From Pardosa pseudoannulata (taxonomy: Eukaryota > Arthropoda > Arachnida > Araneae > Lycosidae): a DNA stretch of 64,000 bases. The stretch is from positions 156,939,258 through 157,003,257 of the forward strand of contig CM063510.1 in the NCBI GenBank assembly GCA_032207245.1. The letters run 5' to 3'. The notes beneath the pieces were generated by a model that had not been told where the DNA came from, ran no database searches, and was given only the letters and a program-made list of their open reading frames with translations. Below, in pieces: positions 34,967 to 47,796 of the stretch; the stretch's first letter is position 1, and each line of letters opens with the position of its first letter. The translations under genes and the position numbers were made by a program.

Positions 34967-37900
34967 GTTACAGCATTGCAGAAAGAAATATAGTGGAATA
35001 AAATGATCAGTTTCTCACATCACCAAGGTCGATATTTTGCTACACAAAATTTACACCAGTAAAATTAAACAGCATTATTCCCTTTTATTCCACCATGCAA
35101 TACAAGCATCCAAAATCTGGATTACAATTTTAACACGACTTAAAGCACAGAACTTGATACTTAGTGTTAGCTCAAGCAAATAGTTTTGATAATATCCAAA
35201 GAAATAATTTATAAAAGTTTACTTATTACGGAAAAAACATCGTGAAAAAAACTTCGAAACAACTATGTGCTTTACTTATATAAAAAACCTTTTTATAAGT
35301 CAATCTGCTACACTCATAATTTAAGTACTGACAACAGAAATCTCATACACTGACCTTTCTTTCCGTGGAACAACCGGTTTCCGACCAATATAATACTCGA
35401 AAACGATATATAAAAATAGTTTTGGTGATAAAAAATCAAACAATTCCTGTTATAAAAATAGTTTTCTATCTTAACGATACGATTTGGGACTCATTTAAAG
35501 AAAATTTTAGAGAAATTTAAAACCCTTTATTTAATTTGCGATTTCAAAATGCGCGTAATATACGATAGATACAACTTCAAACCACACCATTTTAACTTCC
35601 TCTCGCGTTCCAACTTCTTATACACAATAAATAAAAAAAGACGCCTCCACCCAACACGTTTGTGAAATCTCTAAAAATACATTTACTGTCGTTAGTTGTA
35701 TTTTCCCTCAGATAAAGTCTAGGCTTCGGAAACCAAAAGAGTTGGCGGCACCATACACATACACGCACAGTGGAATTCGCTTAAGAAGTTTCGCAAGGGA
35801 CCGACAGATTACAAGTTCTTAAACAGGAAAACAGTAAAAACATATTATAAAAAATATTTTAATATAAATTTTTAGTAGTCTTTTTCTTCACCTCTAAATA
35901 GGTTATAAATTTAAACATAAAACGAACCGAATTGATTTTGCTTACTCATTTATGTTGTACTTGCCATACATAACTTACAAGCAGAATAGACTGCCTATTA
36001 TCATTCAACTATTCTACAAAATATCTTTGGTATATCTGTTCGTTAAAAACAATAAGTCTTACAATGAAATGGAAAGGAAAAATTTCTTAAGCGGGAATAT
36101 GTTATAAAGCAAAATTTTAAAACAGAAAAATCTGCTATTATAGATAAGTGGATAAAATTGGGACTACAGAAATAAAACGTCTTAAGCGGGTTATGCTGTA
36201 TATATGTGTATGCATGGATGTGTCTGTGCATGTGAAATTAAAAAAAAAGTTATTATAGTTGTTGTTCGTAAATTAACAATAGAACAGTTATATTTATAAA
36301 ATAATCGAATCAATCGAATATTAAATTTACTATAATAAATGCAACATTTGTGTCAATTATAAATTCCGTGAATTCCGCCTCAGGCCACGGTTTGACCACC
36401 TCTGTTACAAACGAGATTTCAGAACCGTACAGATAAAATATTGTACAAATTATCTCCCACAAATGGTCAAATGGGAGTATCTTCTCACTCGGTCGAATAA
36501 TCTTAAATCAAGTCATCTGAAAACAATGCTGTGTTATAAAAAGCATTTAGGAGTAAACGCCTTTTGGCCAATGGAAACAGTTGGCGCCCATTGAATTTTA
36601 CAACGAAAAAGATAGGAACTGGAGTTGACAAAGGAATAAATCTCGAGTTAAGTTTCACACCTACTTCCTAAAAGGGGAGAAAATGGCGAGTTCTTGAGAA
36701 CTCCTCGATCTTTTAGTGTCTCTTACTAAATTTCTTTACATAAATTATTATAAAAGTTGTAACTGCTAGAGTTATGACGCTTGAGGGTGTTCAAGGACCG
36801 CTTTTCTGCCTCGTGATTTAATCATTCAGAAATATCAATCCAACTGGTCAGCGAAGTGAATAACTAATCGCGTAACAAAATAACTTTAGCAAATTTGCAA
36901 ATATATTTAGATTATCCCTTTGCATTTAATTCTGTATTCGCAGGGAGAATACAGTGAGAAATCATGGCAAGTCAGTAACAGTGTAGCAGAGTGGTGCGGT
37001 GGAAATGACACATAGAATATATATTTTTTATGTTTACAACTAATAAAATCGAAGTATTTAAGAGTTATTTTTACAAATCTATAAAAATTTTGTTACTGAA
37101 AGATGATTATTTGGTTTTAACCACGATGAAAAACTTCACACTAATAAACATAAAAAATAAATTAATACGAAATTTAAAACTTGCACTCTTTGTTTTAGTA
37201 TCATATTAATTTAAAAATGTGAGTTTGAAGGGTAGTCGTAAGTGCAAAGTCGGTTTGAAGATATAATACAGTAGAAAACGAAAGCAACGTCAGTAAGCTA
37301 CGTAAAATCTTCGTAACTCGTGAAAATAATCCTACTTTAGTGAACTGTTGATGCCGTAAAATTTTTTCTGGCACGCACGACTTTCAGAAAAATCTGTTTA
37401 AAGAGATTAAAAGCTAAAATTTGAAAAACAGTTCAACTTAGGCGAACCTATAGATCAATTAAGAGAGTCCTGTACTATTGTTTCGTGTAATGACAAAATT
37501 TGTTTTTACAAATACACACTCAAAAATATTTTCAAAACGACAATAGTCTTCTCCAAGAAAAGTTATCTTTTCTTTGTGCTATTCTTTTTTAAGGTTTGCA
37601 CCGTAAAGCGTGATGAAAAATCACAGAAAATCTAAACGAAATTCAACGCGAAAAGTTCCGAGGCTTCGGTATTTTCAACTAATTCACTATCAATATTTCA
37701 ATTTGAATGCGAAAATTACTGCTTTAAATGAAATGATGGGATATCTTGGCAAGGAATACATAAGCCTACTCAAGAAAAAGAAAAGGGGTTGATGCAAGGT
37801 GAGCGACTGAATCGGAGGCTCGAAGATCTTCCCGTTGCAGTTCTTTAACAATATCGACAGAACTCTTTGAATAGTAACAAGATTCTTAAGCACTATTAGG

Positions 37901-38665
37901 CCGTACGCTGTAAACGACTGTGAAACAAACATTAACCAACATCTGATAGACCTTAAAAAAATGCATAAAATAACTGTTAATCAGATACGAGAAAACAAAA
38001 TGGTTGCCTTGTGTAGCATATGTAGCACGTCCGCCGCCGTAACCCATATACATTCTTCACGTACCGGAATCCACTTCCCAGTTGGCAACCGTTTCAATGT
38101 AGCCATGTCCCAACTACAGCAGCAATGCGTCAACTTCGCTCGGACGTTTTAACCAATATGATCACATAATTTACTATTTCTAAGCAGATTTAACCATTGA
38201 CTACTCTAAGTAATACTTTTAAATTTTATTTCTAATTGCACTTCATAACTCATTGTTGTAAATATTTTTATGCATAAACAAGACACTAAAAATCCAACCC
38301 AACACCAAACTCCAGTTCGTTTTATTTAACTATGTGTACTTTTTTTTTCCAGTCTCTGGGATTCTCAGAAAATTTACTAGAGCAGTAAAAGGTTGAAAAT
38401 AAGTATCAAAGCTACTTAAAAATCGTTGTCAGATATGGACAGTCATTTCTTTCCAACACGATCTGTCATTTTCCAAAAGTTCAATGCAATGTGGATACCG
38501 AAGAAATGCGGTAAATGAGTATGCTTCTATTTGCATAGAACTTAAAACTAATGCTACATTAAATAAAGTTTTGGTGATCAAGTAATTTCAGCGATCCACT
38601 TGTCAACATAGCCCGATCATAAAAATAAACTGTTAATAAATCGTTAAAGCCTTATCACACGTCTT
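34967..38665. other. AT-rich interval, no supported gene
   Basis: Scattered short open frames (for example plus 37610-37792, Lys/Arg-rich, and plus 37961-38152) carry no recognisable motif. Positions 36350-36700 are somewhat less AT-rich. No repeats matching the rest of the window were noticed. Confidence 0.5.
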
Positions 38666-39353
38666 CATATACTTGTTAAGAAAGCAGCAGATTCAGTTTG
38701 GGATTCTCTTCTTGTTGAAGAATACATTCCACGTGTTTGGTTGATTTTTATAGGCCCCTGTAATTGCATATAATAAAACTGTTAATCTTCCCTTCCCCAG
38801 AAAAATTCTAATTAAAAGTTATTTGTAGCTAATAGAATTTTTATGCGTTCATTACATAAAATAATTTACCTCTTTTTTCAATTAAAATTTGATTCTAGAA
38901 AAACACAAAAGTAACCTAAATTTCAGACTTAATATCTATTTAGCAAAATCAATAAATACGAAGGTGAAATTGTCAAACTATGATTTACTTTGTTTTAATT
39001 CTTTTAAAGAAATTGATACTTTTTTCAATTTCCCCAATTTTTAAAAAGTCATACTGATAAACTGATAACCTCTAGTCCAGTGATGTCACTATTTTTAGCA
39101 AGTTCATACAGGAATTTAAAATCTAAAACGTACTAAGCACATTTATAGATAATTTTTTTTTTTATCATTAAGTCAATTCTCCTAAAATGAAATTGATTTT
39201 AAAATTTTCAAATAAAAATCCATTTTTTTTTCAAAATTTTCAAATTTATTTTCACAGAACAAAACTCATAAAAATTATCGATCTATCAGTAAATATGTAA
39301 AATTAAATCAAAACTGTAAATGTTACGGATAGTTTGTAAAAGTTGCAGGTATG
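38666..39353 (+). mobile_element. Family E element, copy 3
   Basis: The right end AAAAGTTGCAGGTATG, the central TTCTAGAAAAACACAAAAGT block and the GTTTGGTTGATTTTTATAGG block place it in the family. The left end (CATATACTTGTTAAG) is more worn. Confidence 0.6.
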
Positions 39354-39434
39354 TACTGTTTCAATAGTCACTTCTTTTACCATTAAAGACCGCCATGATC
39401 GCTTATATGTTCAGAAACAGACCACGCTGCATAG

Positions 39435-39636
39435 TAGCGGTTTTCATACTTTTTTTAGCCGCGACACCCTTTTCAGGCTAAACAAAATTTCACCGTACAG
39501 CTACCCTCAAAGAGGTTTGAATACTAAGAAGAAAAGTAGTGTACATTTGGAGCTCATTTATCTTTAATGCAATGAATGAAACTGTTTGGATAAAATTTTT
39601 TCATTACCGCCTGCGACACCCAGTTTGAGAACCGCA
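39435..39636. mobile_element. Short hAT-like element
   Basis: The left end TAGCGGTTTTCATAC and the right end GTTTGAGAACCGCA are imperfect inverses, both next to CGACACC blocks. These termini match the common hAT GCGGTTCTCAAACTGGGTGTCGC type and the element at 20482. No target duplication was found. Confidence 0.45.
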
Positions 39637-42383
39637 GTTCTAGGGTTCGGGTGTTCTAGTTCCCAGCATTTTTTGAGAAGAATTACGCTTACATAGAATT
39701 ATTTCACAATCAGTTGAGTCACCGGAATAGCAACTTGGGATGGACAAGTATAAATTCTACTTATTAGAATAGAACCAAAATTTTTCAATCACCGAAAACT
39801 ATTCAATAACTAAGCACGCCTGTACCAACATGCCATGTTCAAAATTTCTTAAGATTTCGCATCGCCTATATAGACTAAATGTGTATTAGCAGTTGTACAT
39901 ATAAGTTGCATTTTGAAACGGAATGCAAGCAAATTGATGCAGAAAACTTTAAATTGGGAGTTCGTTTATCTTCTGTACGTACACGAGTAAGGCAAATGCA
40001 AAAGCAGTCCAAAGCACCGAGTTTTAGACACAGATAATTGTATAAATAGTGTAAGAAACTTTTTTTTTGTTTGTTTTGTAAAGAATTGCAGCAACATTTC
40101 CTTACAATAACGTGCGTGACAAATTTTATTGTCCTATTTTTAAATCCAACAATCCATTTGTGAAATTGAACCGCCTGACTGTGCCAACGTACCACTCTTT
40201 ATACTACGTATCACCAGGCCAAAAGAACAAGTACGAATAGGACATTTTAAACTCCTTTGTAAGTTGAGACTGCGAAATTCGACTGACTTGACTCATAAAC
40301 AAGGGACTAAAAAATTATTAGCAATTTATTAGAAAATTGCATCTTATCTCAATGATAGTTCCCAATAAAATCGCTTCAACGGCGATAGGAAATTTTAATG
40401 TTTCGACAAAACTGGATATATTGAACCCTCAGTTATGTCAAACTTTTAATAGCTCTAAAGCTGATTCATTCTAACGGAGTTTGCGTTGTATTTTGTAAAA
40501 CAAAAGCGTTAAAGCCTTTTAGTTAAGTTTTAAATTAAGCAGTGGCAGATATATTTTACTCAGCTCCCTGTTGGATCTCAAAGCACAAGTTGTTTTAAGG
40601 TTGGTGGGGGACTTGAATTGTATTTACTTTAGCTAAATTATAATTTTTCTCAAAATCTCCCACAAAACACTAAAAATTTCCCACACATATATACATATAT
40701 AAAATATTACATTATAATATGTTATATAACAGGAAACAGAGAGCAATAGTAATTAGGCACGATCTTGATTTCACGTGCTTTATCAACGAACAAAACTATG
40801 AAATAGAGCTGTGAACTTAATATTCAAAACAGATCTCAAGTGTATGGACTCATTTTATTTAGAATGTTAAGGTGTGTCTGTACATGCTACTCTGGTTCCC
40901 TCTCGATCCATGTTAACCAATAGAAAGAATGGTATACCCTCTGGCCACCTGGCACTTTAAGAATTATTTAAATGACCACGGGATAGAACAACTAATTCTC
41001 TATAATGGTATATTTCCTTTTTAAATAAAATATCGATAAAAAATATATGCAATTGTAAATTATTTGCGACAAATTTAGGTATATTCTCTTTTAAACGCAA
41101 GAACATTTAACGGATATGTATTTAAAAAAGAAAAGGAAGGAGGGGAAAGATAGCATTCTTAAGAATTTGGTGTTCTATTACGCAATATAATTAAAAATAC
41201 AAAGTCTTAGAATAGTAGCCGGCCACTGGGAATTTTGTTTTTCCCCGCATAAGTTATCATTGACCAAGAGGAATCCAATATGGCACCTAAAGCCCAACTT
41301 CTGTATAAACACTTTTTTGGTAACGTTAATTGCTTTTCAGATTGTTTAGTTTAAACCTCGATTATAAATCTATATGCAGTGACTAAAACTCATTTAGTAG
41401 GTGTGTTCATTACAGACCTAATCTGAAGGAATTAAGACAATTTCCAGTTTTTGCTTAATTAACTCCGTATTCAACTTCCAAACCACTGCCCTACGTACCA
41501 AATGGGCAATTTGTACAAAAGACTGGTATCCGAAAAACCACTAGGCGATAAAAGGCCAACACAACTATTGAACATAAACCAACTTTATACATCTAGTTTA
41601 TTTTCAAAAACTACCAAGATAGAAGAAACATAAACTGCCCATTTGATACAAATTCAATCAAAATAATTTCAGTATAATCTGTAAAATTACAAGATATACT
41701 GAAATACCTGTCCCATTGTCATTTTTGAAAATCTTACAATTACAGGAAATGCATTTTAGACTAAAGGTAAATAGACAGCCTCGGTACATTAAGACTTCGG
41801 CATGGAATTAATGCAACTTCATGCAGATATCCTTAACATTTGGTTCCCTTGTACATTGGCATAAATACACAATTTTAGTTAGCATTGAATTTTACAGATA
41901 GAGAATTTTCTGTATAAAAATACCATAAAATGCCTTAATTACCCAATCAAGTCCTAATCCCATTTCTTCCCTGGTTTCTTGTGAGATTTGTTTCTTCTAT
42001 ATTGTTGAAATAGAGTACAAAACTGTTCAAAATTTTCTTACGGGATTTAAATTCGTACAATGACACGGCTCAAACTTAGAAGCATACAGGTATGCCATTA
42101 TTCCACCACCTCCAGCCAATTTTTTTGTCGGGAGGGGGGATATCACAAATTAAAGTAATTATTGTATTATTCAACTAATTCCTGAGTATGTGCAAAAAGG
42201 AATGATAACGATGTCTTTTAACAAAGAGCTCTCAGCTGTATCTCAATTGGACTCTATTATTTCTGTAAGTTCTTTTATAGTGACACGGTAGAAAACAGTA
42301 ACAAAACTCTCAATCGATAGGCGTTTCTTTATTAAATTTCGTAATAACTCGTCGGCTACTTCTTATGAATTCTAAATAAATAA
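39637..42383. other. AT-rich interval, no supported gene
   Basis: The open frame at 39875-40195 (minus) lacks recognisable features. CATACAGGTATG near 42084 may be an old family E/F terminus. Nothing else identified. Confidence 0.5.
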
Positions 42384-43029
42384 CATACTTGCTAACTTTT
42401 ATACAATGAATCAGTAAAACTTTTCACGAAACATCGGCAGGTTGGTTGGTGGATTTTTAGTGACACAAGCAATAATAATGAATTGTAATTTTTTATTTCC
42501 CCAGAAAATTCTAATTAAAAGTTAATTATAATTAATAAAATCTTCACACGTTCATCATGTATTATAAAACATATTAGATACTTTTTTGAATTAAAATTTT
42601 ATACTAGAAAAACACAAAATTAACTTATTTCAAACTGAATATCTATTTAACAAAATTAATAAAATAAGATATTAAAATGATCGAACTGATTTACTAAGCT
42701 TCAACTCTTTTAAAGAAATTGACATTTATTTTAGTACCCAAATTTTTAAAATGTCATTTACAAAATTAATGAAACTGCTATAACTTCAGTAATGAATGAA
42801 TTTTTAGCAAGTTAAATCAGAAATTTAATATTTTTAAAATATATTAAACATATTTATAGATTTTTTCTATCAGTTATTTACATATCTGTTGAAATATATT
42901 TTCGTATTTTCATTACTAAAGTTAAAAAATCCATTGTTCTTGTAACACCAAAAACAAATTCTCGATAATCCGTAAAATTAAGCCAAAAACTTAATTCTAC
43001 GAATAAGCTGTAAAATTTGACAGATTGTG
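42384..43029 (+). mobile_element. Family E element, copy 4
   Basis: The left end is CATACTTGCTAACTTTTATA, followed by CAGTAAAACTTTTCACGAAA and CATCGGCAGGTTGGTTGG. The right end is worn (TGACAGATTGTG). About 646 bp; non-coding. Confidence 0.65.
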
Positions 43030-43968
43030 ATAATACTTTACTAGAGTAAAAACAATAATAGCTGTTTAATGCAATTATTTTATAAATAGGTAATCAAAGT
43101 TTTACATGAAAACCACACACACACACTTATTTTTAAATTAATAAATATGCATTAACCAATAAAATTGGCAATATTATCGATGCAATGCTAAATTACTAGC
43201 AAAACTAAACACTCATGCGTTGCAAGTCAATTATCAGCTACGTCGACAAAAGAAAGTTGAAAACAAAATACAAGAGTGAAAATAAAAAAGAGCTGCTACT
43301 CAACGTGTTGCTTTTATTTTAATTCACGAGTAATAAAAAAGATGCTATATTAAATATAAAATAATCGGCTTAGATCTCATTCAACAACATCCCTTCTCGC
43401 GCGGCCAGCTGTAGCTGTGTCGCACCTGCCGTGCCTGCTACATCCCGCAACAGTCTTAGAATAAGAAAAATCTTTCGCATTTTAAACAGATACAACTTTG
43501 TAAAATACGACCGCATTCAAATGCCGGACGCATAAAATAAATTGTTATACCTGCAAGGTGTATTTTCAATTAAACACATTCAGTAATAAATTTATTTGGG
43601 GGCACTTTGCAAAAAAGGTTCGACTAGAGTTAATGTTAATCCCCCGAAACAACTACGAAAAACAAATACCAGACTCTTATCGATGCTAATACGTCGTTGA
43701 TGCTTAAAAGTAAGTTCAATTTATATTTCGTATATAAGCTTTCAGAAATTGACAATGAGAAGGAGAAGTAGGGATCACGCCGGTTCAAAGCTATTAGCCG
43801 CCTGCGTGCAAGACACTTTTTGGTTGCCATCTACAAATACTGATTGCCCGTAGATTCATAACTTGGATAGAAATTTACTATTATGTTTATATTTCTACAT
43901 ATAATATACTAGGTAAAAAATGTATGCATCATATATTTATTTGAAGTTCATCAAAGTAGAAATCCTAG

Positions 43969-44023
<55 letters not shown>
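43969..44023. repeat. (CA)n(TA)n compound microsatellite
   Basis: A run of CA units passes directly into a run of TA units. Confidence 0.95.
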
Positions 44024-44028
<5 letters not shown>

Positions 44029-44372
44029 GTAACAAAATGTAACCATATACTGACTTTTTTTTTTCTTTTTTATTGTCAGTCTATCAGTAACATCTGATAA
44101 TTCTAAATTTCAAAAAAAAAATTTTATTTGCTAATAATATTATTCAAAGGAATAGACAATACATTTTGGTATTAAAAATTATACATCATAAATTATATTT
44201 TAAGCTTTATTCTTATTAAGACTGATTGGATTTTTTTAGCACGTCGTTTCTGAATTTTTTTTTTTTAAGAATTCCTTTAAGAATGACTTGATATATTGCA
44301 AATACTTCCTTTTTTAAAAATAACAATATACGTGAATATATTTGTATATTCTTTAAAAACTAACCCAGATTG

Positions 44373-44521
44373 ATGACAATTATTATTTTCAGACGAAAAG
44401 AGAAAATAGTTTTTTTACTACATGTTTTTTAGTAGAATCCTCTTTTTCTATAATAAAAAATTCTTCAGTTAGCATATTTTACTGTTATTCATTCCATCCG
44501 TCGCCTGCGTGCATGCACATC
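44373..44521 (+). repeat. Dispersed repeat, copy 1 (pair with 49545-49711)
   Basis: Shares ATGACAATTATT, then AGACG, then TTCAGTTAGCATATTTTA and TGTTATT, and then a GCATGCAC segment, in the same order as 49545-49711. Moderately diverged; nature unknown. Confidence 0.5.
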
Positions 44522-46861
44522 CCCAGTCCCGGCCCTAGACGGAATGCTATTTCGAATCTAACATCTCTGAGTACGGCTGAAGGGGAAGAGGGTGTGTTGA
44601 AGTCGATTTCTTGCGGGCCCATCTCACCTCGTAACCCCCAAAGGGGAAAACAACCGAGCGTCGGCCGGTAACATCCCCAGCCACTGGCTAATTCCTAAAT
44701 AGAAGTAAAGTTTTACAATGCTCAGAACTTCAAACTTTCATAAATTGAGGGGCATTTAATTTACTTAGTAAGCTATATAGTTATATATATTTAGTTATAT
44801 GTAAGTTATATATAAACATATATATTTAGTTTGTATCAAGTCATTTTTAGTAAACACTTCTCATTCTAAATGTTATTTTGAAAGAACAGGAGGATAAACA
44901 AGAGTTTCAAAACATCACCGATGCATTAGAAAAGATACTAACAAATACGAGAACTTGAATCAAAATTTAACTTCTCTCACTTTCTCAAAATCGTTGCCGT
45001 TTGTACCGACAAAGATAGTCAAATACTGAAGATGTTCGTACATTTTTTTAAAAGATTTTAATGTTCGACAGGCTTTTCGAGGGAGAATACTTTTATTCGA
45101 TTATTAAAAAAGTTGTAAAAAGCACAATTTTAATATTTCTACACATAAAATAAGTGACATAATTAAAAAAAAAAGAAAAATGTATAAAATTTTCAATTTA
45201 CTGAGGAATGGGCAAAAAAATATACACACACGACAAAGATACATACACATCTCATTAAATCTACAGTCACATCTCATGTTTTTAAAACAAAGTCCAAAAC
45301 CCTAAAGAAGTACTGCAAAACTTTTAAACTGAAATCTAACTGTGAACTGAGAACAAAACTATAAAATCGGATTTAATGTGAAGCTAGACTACAATAGAAG
45401 CTAGATTGCAATAGAAGATCCGTTTACTACGGAAAAGAATTGAAAACGTTGGTTCATAGAAAACAAGAAAAGTTTTCGTAGTTACTACTCGATTTTCTTA
45501 TAACGGAAAACTTAAAATAGTAAAGTAAGAAAAATATCAAAATGAACTTGGGTTACTATCATGTTTTAACACCATTTTCAATAAATTCTATCCTTTTACC
45601 CAAACAATCTTCACTGTATTAAGTTCTTTCAGAATAAAACTTCAAACCATATCTCTACAACCTTTTAGAAAAAAAATAAGAAATGAAACCGGAATTGAAT
45701 CTATTCTCTTTACCCGTCTCCTGACGTGTCTCCTATAGATTACTGAGCATTTGGAATTTTAAAACTAGCTCTTTATAAGTGACATTGTATGGAAAAATTG
45801 GAAAAAAGTAGTGGAACCAAACCAAACTTGATGTTTTAAGAAATGCTTTGCTACACGAGAAATCAAGATGTAATACAATAGTTTAACTAAAAGAACTATC
45901 AGAATAAACATATTAGAAAATAAAATTCTTATGTATATAAAGAAATATATCTTTGCAAAATCGTTATAAAAACGTATGAACACCCTCTGTCAGAAGGAAA
46001 ATTCTGTTTGAAATGTAAGGAACGGAAATGCGTTTCTATAAATTTTCTTCAGAGTTCTATAAATTCAGGCCTGATGACGATTTTACAATGGATCTCGATT
46101 CATTACAAACCCGTCAACGTGTCATTTCGCGCAACGAAAGCAGCGCGAAATGCCTATTGAGACGGAAAGCATTTTGGCATGTATGTCAAAGAATCTCAAT
46201 TCACGCTAAATGAGCAATAAAACGTAAGCATGGTTATGGGGGAAACTCTTATGCAAGAGAGGTATCGATACCCTCGTTGCATAAATAAACCAAACTTGAA
46301 CACAGTCATATGGATAAACAATTACAAATAGAAATACTATACAAACTATTTTCATTGGGAATTCGCATTCTAGAGAGATTAATCTCTTTCCTTTTGAAAT
46401 CAAGTAATCTATCTGTAAATCAATTCAAAATCGTACGACTTTAACACACAATGCACGAACGCAAGTGGACAGATAAGCGCCAATATATACAATAGACTCT
46501 CGATCAACCGGTATTGCTGGGAAATACCACGTCCCAGATAAGCGAATATACCAAAAGAATTTAGACAAATTTTAATGAGAATTTTAAACTTTTAAAAATT
46601 TTAGTGTTTTGACTTACAATAAATATGCTATTTTTTAAAAATCTCATTGTCTTGTGAAGAATGAAAGAAATGATAGAAGTATGTTTCAGTCTTTCTCTAG
46701 AAATTTTACACTGCAAATTTCTCAACATTTTTTATTTAAGTACGTTCACATCTTCTTTCTCCAAGCAATTAAGTAACACAGTAAGATGCATTTATGCATC
46801 ACAGAGATTTGATATCACTTTCAGAACACGCTTCGAAATTCCTTGTTTCAACTGAACCACA

Positions 46862-46967
46862 AACGACACATTATCATACTCACTTTAAACTTTTTAAACA
46901 GTCCAGTTTCTAATTTTCTTAATCCACTGTTGCACTGCTTCGTCATTCACATTTTCAGTAAACTTTC
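46862..46967 (-). pseudogene. Possible C-terminal fragment of the pogo-like transposase
   Basis: Read on the minus strand from the edge of the inserted MITE, the frame gives FRKFTENVNDEAVQQWIKKI. Some pogo/Tigger transposases carry an acidic E-x-x-x-W segment near the C-terminus, which this weakly resembles. The call depends mostly on position inside the element. Confidence 0.25.
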
Positions 46968-47192
46968 TGAACCCTAAGTCTGGCCGCTACACCGGATATG
47001 TATATTTATAACTACTATATAACATAATTGTCAGTGTTCGCCACAGCGGACATTATCTCAAAATTGGAAAATGATATATATATATATATATATTTTGTTT
47101 ATTTTACAGAGATCCTAATGTCTATACAGACATGGGAAAATAACAGAAATTAAAAAATATTTGAAAAAACATCTTCCCAAATTAAAGGTTAA
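46968..47192 (+). mobile_element. TTAA MITE family T, copy 3, nested in the pogo-like element
   Basis: Collinear with 13545-13772. The left TTAA is changed to TGAA and the right TTAA at 47189-47192 is intact. It has replaced the AT-rich middle with a TA microsatellite (about 47079-47092). Its position inside the pogo-like element shows that it inserted later. Confidence 0.8.
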
Positions 47193-47401
47193 AAACTTAA
47201 GATTTTTCCTCTGCAAATCAATACTAACTTAGTCTTTTGTAGCATGCCCCCCTTGTTTCCGGGGGAAGGGGCGTATTTGATAATATGCAACCCTGAAAAA
47301 TCCGATCCTGCTTCGTCGAAAATTCGTTGTGATAATAGTCCCTCCGTGTTAAAACCATTTAAATTTTTCTTGATTAAGGTTAATATTATTGATGTTTTCA
47401 A
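47193..47401 (-). pseudogene. pogo/Tigger-like transposase fragment (DDE domain)
   Basis: The minus-strand frame gives EGLLSQRIFDEAGSDFSGL, then IKYAPSPGNKGGM, then LQKTKLVLICRG. This resembles the segment of pogo/Tigger transposases around the second catalytic Asp, where intact proteins read N-x-DETG followed by S-PG-x-K and KDRLT-x-LLC-like text. The match is partial: DEAG in place of DETG, and the KDR motif is lost. The frame ends at the inserted MITE. A complete protein would be about 400-600 residues; only around 65 remain here. Confidence 0.45.
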
Positions 47402-47708
47402 AATAACATTCTAGATTAAACAAATTTTAAGATTACACTCTTACTTTTAAAATAGCACTATATACGAAATACATTGAATTGAAGAATCACATGAAATAAA
47501 AAAATTAGAATGAATATTTCAGTTTCACCGCATATCTCTTGGTTCCTTAGAAACCTTTTTAAGCGGGATCGGCTTATGTCTAAAATTACCGAGATTCTTT
47601 AGTTGATCAGAGTTAAAATTGCGAAATGCCAATGATTTCCTCTTTATTCAAGTCGGCTCGAATCTACCTGATCAACTCGGCAATAAGCTACCATACAATT
47701 GTGTCCCG

Positions 47709-47796
47709 CATGGCACACAATGTATCATATATGCTGCAAATACGTATCACTGCATGTATATATTTGTAACGTAAGAAACATTATGCGCTGTATTCG
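47709..47796. mobile_element. Small palindromic MITE-like repeat, copy 2
   Basis: The left arm GCACACAATGTATCATAT matches the arm at 11918-11936 (complement), and the right arm GAAACATTATGCGCTGTA is a worn inverse. About 88 bp. Confidence 0.4.

Larger units (their letters stand above)
43030..46489. other. AT-rich interval with scattered repeats
   Basis: Holds the CA/TA microsatellite at 43969-44023, a GC-rich patch at 43390-43450, another at 44500-44700 and the dispersed repeat at 44373-44521. No gene supported. Confidence 0.5.
46490..47621 (-). mobile_element. pogo/Tigger-like DNA transposon remnant, interrupted by a TTAA MITE
   Basis: The left end CAATAGACTCTCGATCAACC, preceded by TA, followed by CGTCCCAGATAAGCGAATAT, is the characteristic pogo/Tigger terminal pattern. 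The complement of the right end (from about 47621) gives CTCTGATCAACTAAAG and then TAGACATAAGCCGAT, a worn version of the same terminus. A transposase fragment on the minus strand lies between, and a family T MITE (46968-47192) has inserted. The right TA target is not preserved. Confidence 0.55.
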
